From: Diphasiastrum complanatum
Lineage: Eukaryota; Streptophyta; Lycopodiopsida; Lycopodiales; Lycopodiaceae
Direction of reading: 5' to 3'
Assembly (NCBI GenBank): GCA_029204225.1
Contig: MU832052.1
Coordinates: 1 to 64,000, forward strand
DNA length: 64,000 bases
In this document: positions 34,141 through 46,909 of the stretch, piece by piece
Layout of the letters: the number at the start of each line of letters is the position of its first letter
Position numbering within the stretch: the first letter of the stretch is position 1
Translations under genes and position numbers: made by a program
Notes under the pieces: generated by a model
Database searches by the model: none
What the model was told of the DNA's origin: nothing
Seen by the model: only the letters and a program-made list of their open reading frames with translations

Positions 34141-35494
34141 CGAATTGAATCCGCACCAGTTAATACTGAAGTGGATGATGAACTGCTAGATGCTGCATTG
34201 TTCTATGTTGAAGCAGTACCTGAGTGGGCGGCAGATATTGTTGAGTACCTGATGCTAGGACAACCGAATGACTCTTTGACAAAAGTGCAGAAAAGACAAT
34301 TAATTCATAAGGCTCATCCTTATCAATTAATTGTAGAACAATCGTATCGTCGTGGATCAGATAATATTTTACGAAGATGTGTTTTACCGCATGAAGTACC
34401 AGATTTAGTCATGTTTTCACATGATGGCATGGGTGGAGGACACTTCTCTACAGATATTACTATTCGCAAACTTTTGCAATCCGGTTGTTGGTGGCCTACG
34501 CTTCATAAGGACACAGAAAATTTTATTCAGACATGTGATGTTTGCTAGCAAGCACGATGGCCTACTCAACAGAATTATGAATCCTTACATCCGGTTTTAT
34601 CACAAGCACCGTTTGAAAAATGGGGACTAGATTATGTTGGTCCTATTCATCCCGCTGTGCAAGGATCTCAGGCCCGATACATTATTGTCGCAACTGATTA
34701 TATGACCAAGTGGGTTGAAGCCAAAGCTGTCAAAGTGGCTAATGCGAAATCTACGACCAAGTTTCTCTATGAAAATATTATAATCAGATTTGGATGTCCG
34801 ATCAAAATTGTCAGTGATCGGGGTACACACTTTGTTAATCAAACAATAAAGTGTTTATTGGAAGATTTTTTTGTTATACACAGATTTAGTACTCCCTATT
34901 ATCCCAGAGGGAATGGCCAAGCTGAATCTTCCAATAAGATTCTCTGCACCATTATGACAAAGACAGTTGAAGTGAGTCGGTTTGATTGGGAACATAAACT
35001 GTATGCAACATTATGGGCATTCAAAAATCGCTTGCAAAAATAGTACAAATAAAACACCTTTTCAACTGGTTTATGGTCAAGATGTTGTTATGTCAATTGA
35101 ATTTTTAATCCCATCTTTACGCATAGCAGCAACGGAACAATTAAATGATGATCAGTCTTTACAATTTCGTCATGAAGCGTTGCACAAATCATGTGAAATC
35201 CGATTGATGGCAATTCATGCCTTAGTAGCAAAGAAAGCCCGCCGCAAGGCATGGCACGATCGTCGATTGCAGAAGAAAGATATGGAAGCAGAAGATCTTG
35301 CATTGATATACAAAACCAAGCTGATCAAGGGTAAGTTGAAGTTTATTGGTGAAGGCTTGTATAAAGTGAAGGAAATCATGAACTATGGCACAATAATCCT
35401 TGAGTACTTGGATGGAAAACAATTTGATACTTCGATAAATGACAGCCGATTACGCAAGTTTTGGCAGCCTGCTCCGCCAGTTCAGCAAGCCTGA
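34141..35494 (+). pseudogene. Ty3/gypsy integrase
   Basis: The H2C2 zinc finger is at about 34418-34548 (GGGHFSTDITIRKLL, then WWPT and CDVC), followed by an in-frame TAG. The catalytic core follows at 34657-35043 with its acidic residues intact: ATDYMTKWVEAK, VSDRGTHF and NGQAESSNK. A frameshift near 35035 leads to NKTPFQLVYG and the C-terminal part GKLKFIGEGLYKVKEI and SINDSRLRKF, ending at 35494. One stop and one shift apart, the domain is well preserved. Confidence 0.9.
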
Positions 35495-36323
35495 TCTCAA
35501 TATATTTTTTCATTTTATTTGTTTTCAATTTTTTGTTCTTAGTATTTAATTTGCTGATTTTTTTTTTTGGAAAAAGACAGTTAAAAAAAATAAAAAATAA
35601 AATAAGAAAAGACTGATGAGCAAAAGTTAAGCAGTCATTAGCATAAGAAAAAAGAAGCACAGTATTATTTTTTTTTTATTTATGAAAAATGACTTAGAAA
35701 ACCACTGTTTTGGACAGATTTGGCCAATATAGTATCAGAAACCTTCGCTAAGCTCTCAAACTGTACATCCACCCTTGATTAATCTAAATTGAGGTGGGCG
35801 AAGGTTTTTGACAAGAGAAAATTCAATTTTGAGTCAGACGAATGTTCAGTGATATGCCATTTTGAGAACCTTCGTCGAGCATCATAACCTCATTATGAAC
35901 CTTCGTCGACTTGCTAGATGATCTTAAAATGTCAAAATTAGGTTGTCCATGAGTTCAGATTGTGAAAAAATGCATTTATGATAGTACCTGGGCGGAGGAC
36001 CCTCCTGGGTGAAGGTTCATCCTTCGCCAAACATGGAAAACGTTCGCCTGATAGGTTCAGATTCCTAGAACTTTCATCGAGATTTTCATAGCCTATTTTT
36101 ATAGTACTGTACATGCTTGCAAATTTTTGTTCAGAACTAATCAGCCCAACTACTATTCAGTGTAATGGACCCACCAAATTCACCTATAAGTTGGTTGAAT
36201 TCGATTCATTACTCACTTGTGCTAGCGAAGCTCTTGCGAATTTTTCTTGTGACCAAAGCCTTCCAAATTTTCTGCATTGCCTTCTGATACATTTCACGCG
36301 TTCATAATTCCTTTCTGATCATC
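35495..36323 (+). other. Pol-to-3'ORF linker with recurring CCTTCG motif
   Basis: Non-coding spacer in which AACCTTCG(T/C) or its complement recurs at about 35743, 35797, 35872, 35900, 36014 and 36031, with degenerate forms near 35838, 36042 and 36070. A TATA-like CTATTTTTATAG sits near 36091, about 230 bases before the next ATG. Confidence 0.5.
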
Positions 36324-39260
36324 ATGTCTTCTATCGATACTTCCCAGTCTCTATGCTATACTATCCATCGTGATGTCCCATCTGCAACGGACATCATGAT
36401 TCTTCCTAGCACAAGCATGGTCACTCAGTGGATGACCCTTGCGGAGCCTCTACTTACTGCAATGGGTATTCATGAGAGAGCCTTTTCGGGATGCATCAAT
36501 ATGGATTTCATCACCTTCAGTGTGTGGAAGGAAGAGAAATCCAAGTTTTATATCACCTTCCAAGGAGCCGCACACAAGGTGCGCGTCATTGAGGCCGCAC
36601 TTGCAGCTATATGAATCTCAACCGGTACGCAAGCCTCACCTAATCACAAGCACGCCAAACAGGCCATCAAGCCATACATTGACCTCACCAACGATCTGCA
36701 TTGGACTAATGATGGCTACCTTCTGGAAGCCATCACTGAGCCTTCCATCCACGCCGCTGCCTAGCTGTTGAATCATTTCCTGATGGTTGGCAACCTCAGA
36801 AAAGACCGCATCACATCTCAAATCCTTCACAGGATAGTGGAGTCCCACACTAAGTTAGCCAAAGCCCCTCTTGAACCATATAACTGGTTCAAGACTGTTT
36901 TTGGTGAGCTCAAGCGAGCTATTAAGACCAATACAAAGCAGCAGTTCGCCGCTAGCTCTCTATTGTCCCTCTTAGCCGCTTCTCACTTAGAAAACAGAAT
37001 CCATGGCTTCCACCTGGATTCTGTGCTTTTGGTTTACGAAGAAGCACCGGCCTAGTCATCTCATCAGGCCTCAAGTTCTCATAGTCGTCATCGTCCACGT
37101 AGCGAGATCATAATTCCTGACTCGCCTTCCGCGTCACGACGTCGCATTAGGCATACCTCGTCAGCTGCGCTTCCACCCCCTGCTGCTGTTCGCACTTGAC
37201 TTCCCATTCCACTCGCCTCTGATGCTTCCCTCGCCTCTGCTCCCAAACAAGAACAGTCTGTGACCATTGGGCCTACCATTCCAATCACAGCTGCCCAGGC
37301 CGCCTCACCCCCGCACACCGAAGCAACCTCACCCAACACACAGTTCTTCATGGATATGCTCAATGATTCTGACCCCCTTGGAGCCACCGAAATTTTTGAA
37401 ATGCCCCAGAGCCCAGCGCCCTTTGAACTCCAATCCTCTGGAAGAGGATTTGGGCATATCCATGAATCTATTGTTGGTGTTGAAGATGTCAGTCAGCAAC
37501 CACCCACACAGGGTAGCCCAGCCACACTTCGGGTCGACACAGCTGTAAAGTCACCAAAGCAATTCGACGCCACGGTGCTTGAAGGGTTTGAAGAAGAGGG
37601 TACTTTTGAAGAAGAAGAGACCTTGGCACCTATTCCACGCCTACCAAGGACAGTACCATCAAGGTCTCCTGCTGCTGCCACCTCCACGACCATCGATTCT
37701 GGTGATGCTCTCAGGTTAGTTTCAAGCCTTGGGCAAGTGATCCAGTCTATGCTGGATAAGAAGAAAGAAATGGAGCAGAGGATCTCTGATCTAGGATCCG
37801 AAAATACTCTGATCAGTCAAAAAATTGTCCAGCTGGATCAAGAGGTGAAGATAGCCAAGCAACGTGAAAAAAAGGCTGAAAGTGAAAAAAAATTGGCCCA
37901 GCAACAAGCTGATCGCCTGGAAACCTACATCAGCTCCTTGCAAAACGCTCTGACAACCGCAAGGATCAGGTAGATAAGGCAGTGCAAGATGCCAAGCAAC
38001 AAGTGTAGTTGTTGAAGGGGCAATTACAGATTGTCGAACAAGATCGCACACGGCTTCAAGGTGAATTGGATGCGACCACTCTTGAGCGTGATGCCTATCT
38101 GCAAATGCAAATACCCGATCATCCGGTCACACCGACGGAGATTGCATATTTGTTCAAGAAAGTGGAAACATACAAAGTGGCCCTTTAGGAATTCCAAGGC
38201 CGCTTTGATAGGTTCAAAGGAGCAGCTTCAACTGAGTTGGCAAAGGCAAAAGAGACCATCAATGCCTATGAAAAAGCCGCCGCTCAAGTGTTGGAAGCCG
38301 GACCACAAATCCCCGTCCCGGTCATGCCACAATTCTCCCCTTCATGCCAAGAAGCTGTACAACTGGATACAGGGGTTGATTCGAGCATGGACCAGGGGGG
38401 GAGCACTAGATCTAGTAGATCAACCGCCAACCATACCGGCAGTACAAGCGGATCCATCATCATCAAGGACAAGCCATTTATTCAGAAGGCCCATCAGCGT
38501 CGAGGACCATATCCAGACCTTCTTAAAGCAACATCCACATGAGTCCTTGCATGGTGGATGGGTTCTCAAATTTAAGACCTCCAAGATCGAGACCGGCAAA
38601 GAATTGGACAAAATACCTACATTGGGAGAGCAGCCGGCATGGAGAATCACGATTTTTGAAAAAACTCTGGAATCAATTAGGAGTTACGTCGCCAGCCCTC
38701 GCCAGTTGCGGGTAGATCCTTATTACGTGCCAATGCCACGAAGACATAGATGGAAAGATTTGGGATTGGCTATGGACAAAATCACCATCCATACGCCCAA
38801 TTGGCCAATCATCCATCTGCCTTACGGCTGGAACATTTCAGTGGACTTCCACCGGGCCTTACAAGCATATCAGAGAGAGTATGTCCACTCTCCGGATCCA
38901 ACGGTGCGACAATCGCAATGTTTGCAATTGATCTAACTCTATTGGCGTCAGTGGCAACCAAATGGGATGATTGTCTTCCTACCCTGGCATTCGATCCAAA
39001 TAAGCCGATGGCCTCAAAGCAAATCAAAGATCAGCTGCCGATTGTTCGACTGTATTTCCGTGTGGCTATGATGGGAGGTTCTTGGGAATCCCGCTTCACC
39101 TCATGGACAGCTTCCAAGTGAATTGTCGGAGGCCACATAACTTCATTGTTTCTTGCCGCATAATTTGGATTTCAATACTGCACGTCTTGACTTTATGGAG
39201 AAGGTGCAGTATCATTTAATTAAGATTCGACGTGAAGCCAATAAAAGTCCCCAATAACTG
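36324..39260 (+). pseudogene. Extra 3' ORF of gypsy element: N-terminal domain, coiled coil, PYY-motif C-terminus
   Basis: From ATG 36324 one frame continues to 37973, broken only by four stop codons (near 36612, 36762, 37053 and 37197). After a frameshift the product continues to about 38540, then in other frames to about 39120. The N-terminal part holds PYNWFKTVFGELKRAI and SLLSLLAASHL. A proline/serine-rich stretch follows (37080-37330). A long coiled coil spans roughly 37740-38280 (KKKEMEQRISDLGSEN, then KAESEKKLAQQQADRLE). The C-terminal part has VDPYYVPMPRR and YQREYVHSPDPTVR. The same layout is found in the minus-strand family A element at 58060-55043. It is not gag, pol or a recognisable env (no signal peptide or membrane span was seen). 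The function is unknown. Confidence 0.7.
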
Positions 39261-39289
39261 CATATTGCAGGTGTCGTGGGACCGCCACC

Positions 39290-39307
39290 AATTTTGGTGG
39301 GGGATAC
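39290..39307 (+). other. Polypurine tract
   Basis: TTGGTGGGGGATAC stands immediately before the TG of the family B LTR, where the plus-strand primer of an LTR retrotransposon is expected. The family A element has the closely similar AAGGAGGGGGATAA at the same place. Confidence 0.7.
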
Positions 39308-40067
39308 TGTTGGAGGGTTTGTGGATCTCAAGGCAACCCTAACCCTACTTAATAATTGAGAGAGATTTGGCACCCTGCGTGTGTAAGTCCAACCCGATGA
39401 TCACATAGTTATTTGATTGACTATTTAAAAGTTAATAAAAGGACTTTAGCCTTTTTGCGGGACTTTTAATGTCGCAGGGCCTAAATGTCAAGCTAGTGAA
39501 TAAGGTTGGGTTTCCCTCCAATTTTGATGGTTCCCACACTTTTTTAAATTTGAATAAAAAGAGAGGCAAGACTGGACCAATAGGATTTAGAGGCCAAGGT
39601 CCTCCTCTCTACTATAAAAAGGGACCAACTCGAGTTGCTCCTCATGTTCATTTCCTCATTTCAATAAAGCAGATTGGTTCTCTTTAGAAATGGATTGATG
39701 AATGTCTTTGCTCTTCCTCTCTTTTCTTCCATTTCTCATGCTTTCTTTGGATTTTGCTAATTGTTGGATCTGATCATTATTGGGATTGCTATTTCTTATG
39801 CTTTTTGTGAGAGAGAAAGGGAGAGAGAGAAGAGTAAGTTTCTATCATTGTTGTGGATTTAGGGTTAATGGAAGTAGGGTTAATGGATGTAGTGTTAATG
39901 CTTAGTGTTAATGGATGTTAGTGTTAGATCCTCCATTCATGTTGAAATCTGAACTATACTATCGTTCTCATGGGAACGAACCTACGCGTGACAACTAACT
40001 CCGTCTCTTTGATACTAGATTGACTAGATCTTGGATTTAGGTTAGGCAAGGAAAGAATCTCACTACA
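39308..40067 (+). mobile_element. Ty3/gypsy LTR, family B, copy 1 (3' LTR)
   Basis: It begins TGTTGGAGGGTTTGTGGATC and ends CTCACTACA. It contains a TATA box (CTATAAAAAGG near 39611) and an AATAAA signal (39663), giving the usual U3-R-U5 order. It is nearly identical to the copy at 46165-46905. It is preceded by a polypurine tract and so closes the plus-strand body, although that body's 5' LTR is family A. Confidence 0.9.
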
Positions 40068-40542
40068 TACATCTGTACCTTAGAACGCAATATTTCAAAG
40101 GAGAAGACAGAAACACATAGATCCCAGGAGAATTTTGCAGCCCAACTAGCGACCCTAGAGCTCAAGGTCCAACAAGTGCAGGCCATCCAAGTTGCACTGG
40201 ACCAGATGGTAGCCACGACAGAAGAGGAGACAACTTTTGACCTTTGATGATTTCGGATTCATCTAATTTCATTAGAATAATAATCTTTCCATTTCTTGAT
40301 GTTCGTCTAGTTTATAGAATTGAACAATGTATTTTAGAACATTTTCAATATCAAGAAAAATATTATTGCAATCGTTGTAATTGAGCTCACGACATGGAAC
40401 TGAAAGCCCTACGCACCACGCTCCAAGAAGACGAGCAGGCCCTCAAGGCAACAGACAACCAACTGAAGACCCTGCAGAAGCAATTCATCGTTGTTCTAGA
40501 GTTCTCCACTGCTCTAGATGGCAATTTACCACTTATTTTTTA
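40068..40542 (+). pseudogene. Coiled-coil coding fragments
   Basis: Two plus-strand pieces encode heptad-rich helices. About 40085-40245 has SQENFAAQLATLELKVQQ and ALDQMVATTEEE, ending in TGA. About 40394-40540 has MELKALRTTLQEDEQALK and QLKTLQKQF, ending in TAG. They resemble the coiled coil of the gypsy extra ORF in style, but I cannot show they belong to one. The AT-rich spacer between them could be an intron or an insertion. Confidence 0.35.
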
Positions 40543-41924
40543 GTATCTCATTAGATTAGCTTTTTATTACTTTTCTTTGTCTTTCCCGGCTCCCCTCCCC
40601 CCCCCCCCCCCCCCCCTTCACTAATTTTGAAATCATTCATGTTTATCAGCTTGCATCGGAGGAGAATAAAAATATATTTGTTTTTGATGTCCTTACTGGC
40701 TTTGTCCAAGTTAATAATTTCGGCTATTTCTATGAGGTTTTTGAGAGTCCTCCGTTCCATTTTGTCGCAAGTCTTTGCGCCATCATAAATTTTCCACAAG
40801 ATCGACGCTTTCAATTGGAACTAGATCACATGCATCTGTTGGAGGCAAGATGCGAACGGAGAGGAAGAGAGAAGAAAATAGTTGCGGAACGACTCTCCCG
40901 TTATTATGGGCTGCTATGAGCAAGAACAATCTAAAAGAATGTCAATGCAGAAATAAGATAACAACTTAAGCGTTCTCACCTACAGGATCTTAAAAATAAT
41001 TCATACTCATATAAATATGAGTACAATCTACCGAAGAGATCAGATGAGGTGTGGTATTACTGCTGATTAGTTTCACTAAGAATCTCAGTTCAAAATTTTA
41101 GAGTGATGTTGTTCCTCATGCATCAAAGACAGCTGTCATCTAATTAGATACTAAGGAGTCATAGACGTCTGTGATATATATAATCAGAGTGAGTGAACCA
41201 GCGTGAATAAGCAGTAGAAAGTGTAATCAAATCACAACATACAAACATCTACGTTAGACACAGATGAAAGAATGTGTTGCTTTTATATTCCACTGAAAAC
41301 TTGAACAACACTAAAAATGTTACAACCCGAATAGAGGCGTAACTTGGATGCTAGATATCTACTGCTCTGTTGACGGAGCATCATAGAGAATGTGTGATGC
41401 AAATGTATTTATATACCACATTCTTGTAATTTATTACAATAAATGTTTAGCTACCAACTATGTAAGTCATAATACTCAAGCAGTGTTTGAACAATAGTTG
41501 TACAATAATATATACATAAGTCAAATTACTTGAAGTCGCTGGAATACTCAAGTTTGTCCTGGACTTCGATCGGATATCTCCAAAATAGACTTTGGTCATA
41601 TACTTTTGCATTTTTTGCATTTCTTCGGAAGTAGCTGGAGACGTTTCTCGTCGAAATAGACACCCCCTTTGTATTTTTGCATGCTGCTGAAAAACCCAAA
41701 GGTGTTGAAACTGATGTCAAAATAGACTCATTTTGCTTTTGTCGCATTTTGAAAAATTGCGAAAAAATCGACAAACAGCTTATTTGCTAAACTAGACTGA
41801 ATTGTTGCATTTTGGAAAAATGCGAAAAAGCCGACAAAAGATTTACTTCTTCGAAATAGTTGAAAAGAAGTTACCGTCGAAAAATTGTCGCATTATTGAA
41901 AAAATGTGAACTGTGCGACAATAG
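40543..41924. other. Non-coding stretch with a poly-C tract and probable copia LTR debris
   Basis: A run of 20 C lies at 40597-40616. The rest is AT-rich. 41100-41420 shares phrases with 47690-47790 (for example GATACTAAGGAGTCATAGACG versus GATTCTTAGGAGTTAGAGACA), suggesting related copia LTR remains downstream of the RNase H fragment at 41925-42113. No intact boundaries were seen. Confidence 0.4.
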
Positions 41925-42113
41925 CGCTTTGGTGAATGTCTACAGCCATTTCTGTTGTCACGCAGTATTGAAGAGTCACTTGCCCTGAGAAAACCTTTTC
42001 CCAAATGAAATGATACTAGATTTCGATGTGCTTAGACTTGCCATGAAATCTGGGATTCAGTGACAATGAAATACAGCTCAAGTTGTCACACAGAATTGTA
42101 GTAGCATTGAACT
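41925..42113 (-). pseudogene. Ty1/copia RNase H C-terminal fragment
   Basis: On the minus strand the sequence reads LCDNLSCISLSLNPRFHGKS, KHIEI, then YHFIWEKVFSGQVTLQY and AVDI. These correspond to the closing CDNQSAI...TKHIEI.YHFIRE segment of copia RNase H. It is interrupted by a stop and by sequence on both sides. Confidence 0.7.
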
Positions 42114-42741
42114 GAGTGTGATGTAAGTTGAAAAGTAATAACCTGATCCATATAGCTCAAACATTAAATATATGATAAAATGAAGTTGTTGTCCATACAA
42201 TAGTAGTAAAGTATTGTATTTCACACTTGTGGATCCAATACATAACATAAAATTGCATTCTACACACAAGATTGCAAGATATCATCATTATAGTGCACCA
42301 ATGGATAGATGAACCCAAGAGAACTCATGTATAAGCATGAAATGAGATAAGAGAGAGAGAATCATGTTCTCCCACGCTTGTGCACTATTTATAACAGGTC
42401 TATGCCTTATTTTGAATGTCGCTTTCCTCCATAGAAACTTCTAGATCCAAAACCCTACTCACAATATGGACTAGATTCAATGTACCAATCATTCAAATTT
42501 GAATGGGTCCAAACTTGCCTACTTACTCTCTCACTTTCCAAAAGTGATAATTAAAAAACATTTAGACTAATATAACCTTGAAATATCCATCTCTAAGTCT
42601 AAAATGCAAATTGGCCTCAATTGCCAAATAACCAATATATGACTAAACTAGTTGATATTTCTCACATTAGAAGCATCTATATGGACATGGAATTCTATGG
42701 TCTAGATAGGGGGTCAAAGGATTGGTGTGGTTACTAAGGAC
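42114..42741. other. Non-coding AT-rich spacer between element fragments
   Basis: No domains or repeats were recognised between the copia RNase H scrap and the gypsy RT fragment. Confidence 0.5.
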
Positions 42742-43775
42742 TTCTTAAGTTTGTAATAAGCCTTAGTGGCTTCAGTTGTCCATTCTAGTTGGATGGGTGG
42801 TCATCTGGTAGATCAAACGAACCAGCTTAGCAAAATTCAGGACAAATCTTCGATAATAGTTGCAATGCCCCATGAAGATGTATACTTCACGTACAGTTCC
42901 TGGATTAGGCAAAGAAAGTATCATGCGGATCTTGTTGACGTCTGTAGAGATACCATGCCTCGAAACTACATGGCCTAACACTATGTCGTGCGTGACCAAA
43001 TATTGGCATTTGGCCGAGTTTAGGGCTATGTTGAATAATCGACATTGGATGAACACTTTATCTAAGAAAGCTAGGTGGTGGGACTCAAGAGGAGTGGACA
43101 CACAAGTCGTCCATGAAAATTTCAAAGAAAATCTTTGAAAGCATAGCTCATCACTTGTTGGAAGGTGTTGAGAGCGTTGCACAATCCAAATGGCATCACT
43201 CTATAGATATGTTCCCCACTCGGTGGAGAATGTAGTTTTGTGCTAATATTCTGGGGCTATTTGCACCTGATTATAGCCACTAAACCCATCTAGAAAGTTG
43301 TAGGCTTCTGCTTTGGCTATTCTCTCCAACACATTTTTCGTGAATGGTAGGGGAAAATGGTCCTTGTTGGTGACTGAATTTAGCTTCTTGTAGTCCACAT
43401 AGATTCTAAGTTTTCCATTTTTCTTAGGTACTACCACGATAGGCGATACCTAGTCCGTGTTTTCCATCTCGTAGATGAATCCTACATCTAGAAGCTTTTT
43501 TAATTCTTCTTGAATCAGTTGTGCGTAGTGCGGATTAGACCTATAGGGCCTACTAGCTACCTCCATCAACCAATGAATGGAATGGTGTGAACCACAACAT
43601 TTAGCGATATGCCCTTCAGCTCAGCGTAATTCCAAGCAAGACAGTCACGATATTTGTGAAGAAGAGACTTAAGATGCTCGAGCTCCTCTCCTTCTACGTC
43701 TTCTCCAACAGATACCATAAGACTTGCCTCTCCCTTCTCAGCTAGATCTATCTCTTTCATGCATGCTGGCTTTGT
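42742..43775 (-). pseudogene. Ty3/gypsy reverse transcriptase fragment (family C region)
   Basis: Read on the minus strand: 43760-43566 has LLHKYRDCLAWNYAELKGIS, the RT entry. 43437-43243 has VVPKKNGKLRIYVDYKKLN, DHFPLPF and FLDGFSGYNQVQI. After frameshifts an FMDDL catalytic motif lies near 43105. 43000-42780 has the thumb AKCQYLVTHDIVLGHVVS and NYYRRFVLNFAKL. It stops before RNase H. It is continuous with the protease fragment to its right. Confidence 0.85.
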
Positions 43776-43899
43776 AAACGTTGGCTCCTTGGAAGGTGTC
43801 TTCTACTGGTTCTCTCTTAGCTCTAGGCATGGACACTACCACTTCATCCATCTCGTAATCCTTGAAGTACTATGGCACGCCATGTGCAGGCTTTGGTTC

Positions 43900-44675
43900 T
43901 TCAATGATGTCTTGTTTGATTTTCTCGTGTAGTTCCCGGTTGGTCATCAACTCAGTTCTGATCCCTCGTTTATCTCTCTTGGCCTTCCACTCTTTGGTCA
44001 ATGAATTTCATGATCCAGAAATCAGGATCAATCTTAACTACGAAATCATGATTCTGCAGGACGATATGATTCTGTCCCCAGTTGTGAAGAGCTTGTGACG
44101 TTTTGAGCCACGGTCTACCTAGCAGGACACTATAGGATTGGGGAGATTCAAGCAAGTCCAACACTACAAAATCTAGCACAAAATGGATTTTGGCTACTTT
44201 GGTGTGCACTTCTTTGGCTATGCCTAATGGTCTCACACTAGATTGGTCAACTAATTGGATCATAAAAGGAGCGCTTACCATGTGAGTAAGTCCCCATTTG
44301 TGATATAGCTTGTAGGAGATGATATTCACTCCTGATCCACCATCGACTATGGCTGATCTTGTGGAAATCCCAGATGCGTAATTGGGATAGTTACGTGCTT
44401 GGCATCTTTCTCCCATCCAACCCCTACTTGGTGGACTGGTTGTGGTCCCTCTATTTCTACATCTGGCACCAAATTGGTTGGGTGTGCTTCAAGTTTCTCA
44501 CTGTCTGGTCCATCTATATAAGTTTTTAATCTTTCCCAAAGGGTCGGATGCGTTTTGAGCAGGGTGCCTAAGGGGATTCTAACATCACTTCTCAATAGAT
44601 CAACAAGGACAACAGTATGGTCCTTGTCCGTCTCCTTGCTATGAAAACAGAGTTCCTGACCAGAATGCTTGTATG
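43900..44675 (-). pseudogene. Ty3/gypsy protease fragment (family C region)
   Basis: The minus-strand frame 44416-43970 has IVDGGSGVNIISYKLYHKWG, then DFVVLDLLESPQSYSVLLGR and PWLK. This is the same protease type as in the plus-strand body, but clearly diverged from it. Upstream, 44595-44347 encodes a linker (VRIPLGTLLKTHPTLWERL). The frame ends at the LTR that begins at 44676. Confidence 0.85.
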
Positions 44676-45480
<805 letters not shown>

Positions 45481-45499
45481 TCTAATACTTCCGACTCTC

Positions 45500-46164
45500 T
45501 ACTTTATTTATGTATTGTTTGGGCTTATTGCAGAAGCCTCTTGCCATATTCGAGAATATTCCATGTCATTCCCAGAATCGGACAACAGTGTGCATTCTAT
45601 CCGGTTTCACAGAAGAACTGTAGTAATCTCAGATTTACAAGGGAGCGAGGGGAAGTGGTAGGTCGTTGATCATTCTCACCTTCGGGCTGACGTTGGTCAT
45701 GTTCTCGGGCTACCTCTCTAGCTTGATCTAGGGCTTGGGCTTCTTTTACCCACTCATTTATACATCAAAAATTACCTTGCTCAACTATGGGATTTGGGTA
45801 TTCACCTACGTAAAGAGAATCGGATGATCCACTAGCAGGACAGGTAGTGGTGGTTTTGGTTGGCTCTTTCTCTTTTCGTTTCTAGGCTCTAGTCTAGATG
45901 AATACCAACATTGTAGATGCCTTGGGTTCTCCTACCACACTCATCAGGTGTAGAGGGGTAGAGACCTCTCCTTGTTTCTCCTTCCTCATTGGACACGTTA
46001 GATATGGGTGTCCGTACCCACAATCATGACAAAGAGGTACAAAATTGCCTTGTGGCTTGTTAGGGCACTCGATGATCCTATGGTTTTCTCCACATTCGTA
46101 ACACTTAATGGGAGCTCTAAATCATGTACCTCTAAGCTGGTTACAGAAAATCCATCTAAGAACA
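45500..46164 (-). pseudogene. Ty3/gypsy gag C-terminus with two zinc knuckles
   Basis: Minus-strand sequence between 46115 and 46000 encodes CYECGENHRIIEC and CHDCGYGHPYLTC, two complete CCHC knuckles. Acidic/basic linker sequence follows toward 45680 (VGEYPNPIVEQGNF, EWVKEAQALDQARE). It is cut on the right by the family B LTR at 46165 and on the left by the family C LTR. It is probably the gag belonging to the protease-RT pieces at 44675-42742. Confidence 0.75.
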
Positions 46165-46905
46165 TGTTGGAGGGTTTGCGGATCCCAAGGCAACCCTAAT
46201 TCTAGTTAATAAGTGGGAGGGATTTGGCACCCTGCGTGTGTAAGTCCAACTCGTTGATCACATAGTTATTTGGTTGATTATTAAAAGTTAATAAAGGACT
46301 TTAGGCCTTTTTGCGGGACTTTTAATGTCGTAGGGCCTAAATGTCAAGTTAGTGAATAAAGTTGGGTTTCCCTCCAATTTTGATGGTTCCCACACTTTTT
46401 AAATTTGAAAAAAAAAGAGACAAGACTGGACCAATAGGATTCAAAGGCCAGGGTCCTCCTCTCTACTATAAAAAGGGACCAATTCGAGTTGCTCCTGATG
46501 TTCATTTTCTCATTTCAATAAAGCAGATTGGTTCTCTTTAGAAATGGATTGATGAATGTCCTTGATCTTCCTCTCTTTTCCTCCATTTCTCATGCTTCCT
46601 TTGTATTTGCTAATTGTTGGATTTAATCATTATTGGGATTGCTATTTCTTATGCTTTTTGTGAGAGAGAAAATGAGAGAGAGAAGTGTAAGTTTCTATCA
46701 TTGTTGTGGAAGTAGGGTTAATGGATGTAGTGTTAATGCTTAGTGTTAATGGATGTTAGTGTTACATCCTCCATTCATGTTGAAATCTGAACTATACTAT
46801 CGTTCCCATGGGAACGAACCTCTGCGTGACAACTAACTCCATCTCTATGATACTAGATTGACTAGATCTTGGATTCAGGTTAGGCAAGGAAAGAAACCCA
46901 CTACA
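46165..46905 (+). mobile_element. Ty3/gypsy LTR, family B, copy 2 (5' LTR)
   Basis: Same ends and TATA/AATAAA layout as the copy at 39308. It is followed after four bases by a primer-binding site, so it is a 5' LTR. It is inserted, in the opposite orientation, into the minus-strand gag at 46164. No body follows: its leader runs only about 100 bases before family C leader sequence. Confidence 0.9.
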
Positions 46906-46909
46906 ATTT

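Noticed and set aside
36324..39260. Extra gypsy ORF as a retroviral-type env
   Set aside because: No signal peptide, membrane anchor or furin-like site could be seen in either copy; the product looks soluble with a central coiled coil.
40597..40616. Glycine-rich protein on the minus strand
   Set aside because: It is a poly-C homopolymer tract in non-coding sequence.
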